Source of the DNA: Rhynchopus sp. YZ270_cl-10
Taxonomy: Eukaryota; Euglenozoa; Diplonemea; Diplonemida; Diplonemidae
NCBI GenBank assembly: GCA_964035575.1
Contig: OZ037850.1
Coordinates: 1,384,501 to 1,448,500 of the forward strand
Length of the DNA stretch: 64,000 nucleotides
Reading direction: 5' to 3'
Part shown: one piece after another, positions 57,671 through 64,000 of the stretch
Layout of the letters: the number at the start of each line of letters is the position of its first letter
How positions within the stretch are numbered: position 1 is the first letter of the stretch
Made by a program: the position numbers and the translations under genes
The notes under the pieces: model-generated
The model's input: only the letters and a program-made list of their open reading frames with translations
Told to the model about the DNA's origin: nothing
Databases searched by the model: none

Positions 57671-59037
57671 CCCCCCCCCCTCAAAAGTTCAAAAGTGTTT
57701 TTTTCATGATTTAGGCAGTTTTTTTGCAGTCTGAGGTCCGGAACCACCCCAAAAATGATTTTCAGGGGGGTTTTGGGTGGTTTTGGGGCGAAATGCACCC
57801 TTTTTGACCATTTTTATGGTATTTTTAGGCTATTTTGGGTCATTTTCAGGCTATTTTGGCCTATTTTCACTGTATGACCGGTTTTTTGGGTTTTATGACG
57901 TTTGAGCACCAACAGGTGCCACGAAACACCCCAGTACCGGTTTTGTGGGTCTCCTGTGGGGTTTTAGGGGTGAAATATACCTTTTGCTTTATGTTCTGGG
58001 CCATATTGGGGTGTTTTTTGGCCGTGTAGGCCTGGTATGTGCCACCTACAGTGCATGGGCCAATTTGGGTGTTTTGGGGGGTAGAGGGCCATGGTGGTGG
58101 GTTCCTTACTCGCTGGCGGCGACGCTTATTGCTCACTGTTCTGGCCCCATTTCCCCCATTTCACCCCTCCCCGACCCTTTTCTGACGAAGATCTGTGAAG
58201 TGCTGGGTCCTGTCGCAAATGTTCTTTGTGAACGTTCTTACACAGAATAGGGGAGTATGAGGGGGGTCAAAATAGCCATTTTTGACCAAAAAACACAATT
58301 TATTTGACGCCATGAGGCCTCCGTTGGCCCAAAAATGCCCCAAAAATGGGCTGTGAGCCCATTCCGACCTGTTTTGGACACATTTGACACTTTTATTGGT
58401 GCTTTTTTGGTGTTTTTTGGTCAAAAATGGCTATTTTGACCCCCCTCATACTCCCCTATTCTGTGTAAGAACGTTCACAAAGAACATTTGCGACAGAGGA
58501 CCCAGCACTTCACAGATCTTCGTCAGAAAAGGGTCGGGGAGGGGTGAAATGGGGGAAATGGGGCCAGAACAGTGAGCAATAAGCGTCGCCGCCAGCGAGT
58601 AAGGAACCCACCACCATGGCCCTCTACCCCCCAAAACACCCAAATTGGCCCATGCACTGTAGGTGGCACATACCAGGCCTACACGGCCAAAAAACACCCC
58701 AATATGGCCCAGAACATAAAGCAAAAGGTATATTTCACCCCTAAAACCCCACAGGAGACCCACAAAACCGGTACTGGGGTGTTTCGTGGCACCTGTTGGT
58801 GCTCAAACGTCATAAAACCCAAAAAACCGGTCATACAGTGAAAATAGGCCAAAATAGCCTGAAAATGACCCAAAATAGCCTAAAAATACCATAAAAATGG
58901 TCAAAAAGGGTGCATTTCGCCCCAAAACCACCCAAAACCCCCCTGAAAATCATTTTTGGGGTGGTTCCGGACCTCAGACTGCAAAAAAACTGCCTAAATC
59001 ATGAAAAAAACACTTTTGAACTTTTGAGGGGGGGGGG
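57671..59037. repeat. Large foldback: about 626-bp arms, 113-bp spacer
   Basis: Left arm 57671-58296, right arm 58410-59037, near-identical in inverted orientation; I noticed a 2-bp indel (CTGTCGC versus CTCTGTCGC). Mirrored open frames of 89 and about 100 residues arise only from the symmetry. The arms start and end in C or G runs. This is a foldback element or a recent inverted duplication. Confidence 0.9.
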
Positions 59038-59194
59038 GTTTTGAAATCGACCCATATTTTTTTTAGACCCATCTACAGGCGTTTGCACCATCAACTTCAC
59101 CTTTTTTTTTTTTTTCCATTTTGCATAGTCAGTAGTTCGATAAAGAAAAGAAAAAGTGTGGGCACTGAGGGGGGAAACTTATTATTGGACCTTA

Positions 59195-59246
59195 AGACGT
59201 GTGCACGAGAGGCATCTTCATTTTTACAAATTTTCTTTTTATTAGG
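59195..59246 (+). repeat. CACGAGAGG motif, variant
   Basis: TTAAG|ACGTGTGCACGAGAGG, then CATCTTCATTTTTACAAA and TTTTCTTTTTATTAG. The unit closes with pyrimidine-AG about 50 bp after its start. Confidence 0.55.
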
Positions 59247-60480
59247 ACAAATACTGTGTTGAGGGGAATGACTCAAACATCAGAGACTTGTTTATTCTCC
59301 CCCTTTATTGTGGACTCACTTCATTTCTGTACTTCGGACAAAAGAAAGTGCTTATTTTTGACACCCATTTCGCGTATGATGTGGGTAGCGTACCAACTAA
59401 ACAAACGAACGGAGTTTTTATTATTTCCCCTCATTTCCCCCCTTTTTTTTTGAGGCTCCCTAATATATTTCGCCCCATTTCGCCCTTTTTTTTTGTTGAT
59501 GTTGCACTGCAAAAAGACATGTCTATAAAATCAGAAAAGTGAAATGAGGCGAACTGGGTGTCCCCGAAATAGGGTCTCTCAGTTCGCCCCATTTTGCTTT
59601 TTTCCCCAGGTAGGTGACCTGGTGGTGACGAAAATTCCCACTCATTCTTTTTGGTGGGAATTTTGAACTTTCAACTCCCCTCACTATTTTCCCCCCAAAA
59701 AAAAGTCCCCAAAAATTCCTACTATCGTCACCATTTTCACCATTTTTGACAAAAATTAGGGAACCTCCTTTTTGTTGCTTTGAACAGAATATGCTCACCC
59801 TGAGATGCATATTCATCTGGTTTTTTTTTTTTACTATTCTTTTGTTTTGAGGTTTTTTTCCGTGTCTTTTCATCCATTTTCTCTCTTTTTTTTGTTGATT
59901 CTACATTCGTTATGTATCTGCTCCATTGTGCCTGACAGCCCAATGCAAACCATTTCCGTTCTTTCTGCATTTCCTTTAGCCATTCACACCCACCCGCTTT
60001 TTCTTTTTTTTACGCACACTACTTTGTGAGCGGAAAGTGTCACGTCGTTCACTCACCCAACCGTGCTCCGCAACCACCACCCAACAGGTGAGAGATAGTG
60101 TGTGGAAGCGACAATGCATCAAAAAAAAAAACTACAAGAAGGGGGGGTGAAGGAACGACAATGACGTGACACTTTTTTTTGGAGGGGCTAGCTCTCTCTC
60201 TCTCTCTCTCTTTTCTCTCTTTTTTTTATTTTTCTTTTTCTTTTCTATGTTTTGATTTCTAAGGTCTATGTACCCTGTGCCCATTCATCTACTCAAGTTG
60301 TTAAGGTGACTAAATCTGAGTTGAATAACCAATGTTCAAAACATTAAGTAATCTAATCAGACTAAATCTGAGGCAAGATCTTACAAACTTTTTTTTTTTT
60401 TTTTTTGAAAAATTGATCTCGTGGTCGTCAACCGCCTCGTGTGGTCTCCACGCAATTTACCTCCCCACCCTTTTATTAAG
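59247..60480. other. Spacer
   Basis: No gene. T-rich, with a CT run at about 60190-60212 and a partial motif at 60303 (AAG|GTGACTAAATCTGAG). Confidence 0.5.
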
Positions 60481-60482
60481 GT

Positions 60483-60530
60483 TAAGGTGACTAAGCACGA
60501 GAGGCTTAGGTTCATCTTACAAGCTTTTCT
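60483..60530 (+). repeat. CACGAGAGG motif, subfamily A
   Basis: TTAAG|GTGACTAAGCACGAG, AGGCTTAGGTTCATCTTAC, AAGCTTTTCTTTATTTTC. A shortened copy (TAG|GTGACTAAGCACGAC) follows at 60552. Confidence 0.65.
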
Positions 60531-60832
60531 TTATTTTCACGAACGTACACTAGGTGACTAAGCACGACTCGGGCAGCAACAGGGAAGACGTTGCAGGACA
60601 GTGACATACAACCCGCCTACTCGCGAGGTAATCGTTAAAAAAAAAAAAGTAGTGCAGACTGCTTGCGTGGCAGCTACACTAACCCAACAAATTATCAAAA
60701 AAAAATCTCTCGCGAAGACCGAGAACAGCCTTTTTCATCTTACATCTTTCATTACCCCCCGTATCACAGAAATTCGTTTTTTTCCATTTCACCCTCCACA
60801 GTTTTAGTTTTCGCCACCTATTCTATTACTCT

Positions 60833-60988
60833 GGGGTGATCTGGGGTCTTTTTTTTTCAAGACAATTCACAAAAATTCACAACGAGGCGAAAACACCCAT
60901 GATACACGGGTGTGATTTTTTGTGAATTGTTGTGAATGTTTGTGAATTTTTGTGAATTTTCCTGAAAAAAAAGACCCCAAATCACCCC
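60833..60988. repeat. 156-bp inverted-repeat element
   Basis: Ends GGGGTGATCTGGGGTC then a T run, and the complement ending ATCACCCC. Inner arms of repeated ATTCACAA and TTGTGAAT units. MITE-like, no gene. Confidence 0.75.
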
Positions 60989-61227
60989 ATACTCAAATAA
61001 CTCCCAGACAGGCAACCCTCCACGCTTCCAGCGGAGGGGGTTATTTTTTTCTTCATTCTTTAGTTTTCTGAGATATTTTTTCGACCTCTTTTTTCCACCT
61101 TTTCATTGAACGATTCCACCTCTCTTTTGTTTTCCTTTTTTATTTTATTTTTTTGGTAAATTACTGTACAGTTTCCCTGACGCGAATGCTAATGAAGGCG
61201 TCTGCGTGTTTTACTTCATCCCTTTTT

Positions 61228-61280
61228 AGGTCACTGAGCACAGAGAGGCTCAAAGATCATCTTATTACCAACCCTTTTTT
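61228..61280 (+). repeat. CACGAGAGG-like motif, variant
   Basis: TTTTTAG|GTCACTGAGCACA, GAGAGGCTCAAAGATCATC, TTATTACCAACC and a T/C tract. Confidence 0.55.
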
Positions 61281-61889
61281 CCCTTTGCGCACTTCGAAAA
61301 TTGAGGCATTCCTCTCTCTACCTAGGTACCTTTACGGTCCATTGTCTCTACTTGCATGATTATAAATAACTTTGATGTGTGCATATCTACTTCCCTTCTT
61401 GAAACATTTTTTTTATTTGTTTCAGAACAACAAAAAAAATCACAAAAAATCACGCGACGTTTTCCTTTCCTGAAAAATTGTTTCTCTTTTCTTTTTCTAC
61501 CAACGGTGCCTATCCTGTATGAGAACATTCATTCTTGTTTCAGTTGAAACAAAAATATTTAAAACTCCCAAAACAAATTGCACATTGGGGAAAAAGCAGA
61601 TAGTAACGTAGTATCCAACTGGATGTCTACACTAAACGAAAATTTTCAAAAATTAAAAAACGATAAACGAGCCGTGTCTTTTCCTGTGGCAAATCGTCAC
61701 GAAATTCTTTCTTTCTTTTGTGTTGTGCATGTACATCACATCAAGTATTCTGTGGGTTTATTTAAATATTTTTTTTTGTCAATATTTCTCGCTCCTGCGT
61801 CCGAGAGGCGTCTGCAGGTTATCAAATTTCACATTATTTTTTTTTGTTTTTTTATATTTTCTCGTGTATTAATCCTAAATGTAATAAGT

Positions 61890-61936
61890 AGTGACTAAGC
61901 ACGAGAGGCTGAGGTTCATCTTACAAACGTTCTCTT
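61890..61936 (+). repeat. CACGAGAGG motif, subfamily A
   Basis: GTGACTAAGCACGAGAGGCT, then GAGGTTCATCTTACAAACG and TTCTCTTAG. It again closes with pyrimidine-AG about 47 bp after GT. Confidence 0.65.
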
Positions 61937-62632
61937 AGTAAGAGGCACACATGCTGTTCTTGTTGTGTTTAGATTTGTGTACCCAGGGTCACAAAATTTA
62001 GTTTTCTTTACGATGCTTTTTTTTAGGTTTGGTTGAGTAGTAGGCTATTGGCAGTAGGGCACAATGTACTATCCACAGATACCTGCACCACTACTACGTT
62101 TTCCGAGAAGGTGATGGAACGGCACACCCACATCCCAATATTTCTTGTTGATGTGTTCTGTCAATAAAGGGGGAAAGCAACCATTCCTAATTATGTTTTT
62201 GGGGGGCTTACTTCTCTCTCTCTCTTTTCTTATTTTTTTTTTTTCTTTCGGGACCATTTTTGTTGATCCCTCACCATATACTATCAATTTATTGATTGCA
62301 TATGATGAAAATACTTTTCTTTCGAATGATCTCCGAATCATCGATTTCAAAAAAAAAAAAAAAAAACTCGAGAAGTGAAAAAAAAAATGGCTGTTTATTA
62401 CTCGCAGTAATAACAAAGCATGGGTCATTATTTTATTCGAGAAATTATTCGTGAGTGAAATCGTGTCCATTATTGGCGCTGGTAAGGTGATTTTATTGCA
62501 TTTTAAGACAAAAAATTTGGACATAATAGAGTGCGAAAAATTGTCACAGATGCAATGAAAAAAAAATATAATCCCGATTCTGTTTTGTCTACAATAGCGA
62601 TTAACACTTTAATACTTTGGTGTGATTTTTCT
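61937..62632. other. Spacer
   Basis: AT-rich with long A and T runs. No gene is supported. Confidence 0.5.
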
Positions 62633-63322
62633 AAAAAAAAGGTGTAAAAAAGGTCCTTCTAAGGTCCTTCTAAGGTATGGTGGTTTTCCTTAGGGCATTT
62701 CCTTAAGGAAAACGTGACTTTTTCCCGAGCTTTCTCTGTGGTGGAGTGGACTTGTTTTCGATCAAAAAACTGTGTACCCAGTACCCAGTACCCAGTACCA
62801 AAGGGCCGATGGAGGGTTCCGAGACGGCGATAGCCTGCGACACTATGTCATGGGAAGGTGGGATACTAGCTTGCGCCGCAGGCGCACGGTACGCTACTTT
62901 TATTGTTTCGGCGTATCCTTTTTTCTCACTCTTCGTTGGGTTCTACGAGCTCCGCCCGTCAAATGGTGGGGTGTAAAATTCGCATCTACGCAAACTGCCC
63001 CACGTTCCTTTTGTACTTTTCCTTCAGAAGTCAAGTACTGACCATATTTTGCACACAGAACCTGAAAATGGCCTGTAAAAACTGACACATGCATTTTAGG
63101 TCAAAAATACTCATTTCTGAGCGCAAAGTGACCCCATCACAGCACGTACAGGCTCCGGTGCACCGAAATCAAAAAAATTTTTTTTTGATTTTTTGTGGGT
63201 AAAAATTTCTGGGGAAAATTTCTGGCCACAAAAAACCACCAAAAAGATGTACACAAAATAATTTTAGCACCCCCCAAAAAAAAAGGTGTAAAAAAGGTCC
63301 TTCTAAGGTCCTTCTAAGGTAT
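62633..63322. repeat. 598-bp segment between perfect 46-bp direct repeats
   Basis: The repeat (62633-62678 and 63277-63322) is an A run, GGTGTAAAAAAGG and two TCCTTCTAAGG units. The inside includes GTACCCA repeated three times (about 62774-62799), TTTCCTTAAGGAAA and a region resembling the 42.4 kb tandem repeat. No gene. Confidence 0.7.
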
Positions 63323-63507
63323 ACCACTACCCTTGTATAGGTCACACCATACTTTATATTCTTTTTTTTCTTGTGTTGTTTTTTTATTTAGTATTTATTA
63401 TTTTCGTAGACTTCTGTCCATATTCCCTGCTAAACTTCTCTCGGACCTAATATGTGTGTACAACTTCACAACAGATTTGATACCGCAGTCTTTTCGTTGT
63501 GGTTTCT

Positions 63508-63545
63508 AGGTGACCAAGCAGTGTTCAGGCTGGCTCACCGTCCCA
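63508..63545 (+). repeat. Degenerate CACGAGAGG-family motif
   Basis: TTTCTAG|GTGACCAAGCAG, TGTTCAGGCTGGCTCACC. Only the start matches well. Confidence 0.35.
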
Positions 63546-63669
63546 ACTTTTCTCGTTGCTGAAAGCCGACACACAAACAAGGTGGAGGTGGCGGGGGTGG
63601 CAACCTAACCATGCGAACGACAGTTCTAATTTTTCTTAAAATTTTTCTTAAAATTTTTCTTCAAAATAA

Positions 63670-63920
63670 ATACACGACGCCTCACGCCAGCATGACATGT
63701 GGTACGTGTTGGTACGTGTCATTCTCTGTACCGAACACACACTTCTCACCCCCCAAGGCCCTCTCCTCGGGAATAGGTGAGCCTCAACAAACCTTAGAAC
63801 AGTGTGTGTTCTGTAGAGAGAATGACACGTACCAACAAGTCCACATGTCATGACATGTGCACAGTCATCGTTTTTACCATGTCATTCTGACATGTCACGC
63901 TGACATGTGGCGTCGTGTAT
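63670..63920. mobile_element. 251-bp foldback MITE
   Basis: Ends ATACACGACGCC (63670-63681) and GGCGTCGTGTAT (63909-63920). Inner arms GACATGTGG, GTACGTGTTGGTACGTGTCA, TTCTCT and their complements. GACATGT recurs near both ends. No gene. Confidence 0.8.
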
Positions 63921-64000
63921 ACACCACTAGTGCTCATTCATCTTTAAGTAAAATGAAGGTGGCAGGCTTGTACTCCATCTTTGACTCTCTTTTTTTAGAG

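Noticed and set aside
57867-58841. Pairs of identical 89- and about 100-residue open frames on opposite strands
   Set aside because: They are produced by the symmetry of the large inverted repeat and show no known domain.

Overview
The window is nuclear DNA from a unicellular eukaryote with very long intronless genes. Six of the seven host genes recognised lie on the plus strand (the three-paralogue receptor array, a cyclase-like receptor, a serine peptidase and a fourth receptor paralogue counted together), and the only long minus-strand gene is a transposase. Coding DNA is GC-rich and regular. The spacers are long, full of T and C runs ending in AG (like trans-splice acceptors), and packed with small repeats. 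The retroelement at 31.5-36.6 kb has the part order gag, tyrosine recombinase, RT/RNase H, with split direct repeats. To my knowledge this is the layout of VIPER-type elements of kinetoplastids. Together these signs fit a kinetoplastid, perhaps a free-living bodonid, but the sequence alone does not prove the organism. I saw no rRNA, convincing tRNA or CRISPR.

Layout. 1-3.0 kb: spacer with a duplicated upstream block. 3.06-8.47 kb: a receptor with two protein kinase domains, split by one in-frame TAG. 8.5-9.6 kb: spacer with a 200-base assembly gap. 9.6-13.0 kb: a complete hAT DNA transposon. 14.36-18.06 kb: a paralogous receptor without kinases. 18.1-21.2 kb: spacer with foldback elements. 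21.25-26.71 kb: an intact 1821-residue receptor with tandem kinases. 26.7-30.5 kb: spacer. 30.55-36.90 kb: TTC arrays and the VIPER-like element, inserted into a segment whose second copy lies at 40.96-43.42 kb. 38.33-40.82 kb: a receptor with a degenerate nucleotidyl cyclase domain. 43.80-45.18 kb: an S28 serine peptidase. 45.45-48.78 kb: a divergent kinase-less receptor. 48.8-64 kb: no gene I can support, but many inverted-repeat elements, several nested.

Working picture. Four receptors share one plan: signal peptide, LVIVD-type beta-propeller repeats, a Pro/Thr-rich stalk, a small Cys-rich module, a membrane-proximal SEA-like domain, one membrane segment and a cytosolic LVEN-like motif. 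Two carry tandem STE-like kinases and two carry none. This suggests a surface-sensing family with signalling and non-signalling members, kept partly uniform by gene conversion. A second unexplained signal is a short plus-strand motif family of the form AG|GT...CACGAGAGG followed by a T-rich tract, present in at least fifteen places and close upstream of two genes.
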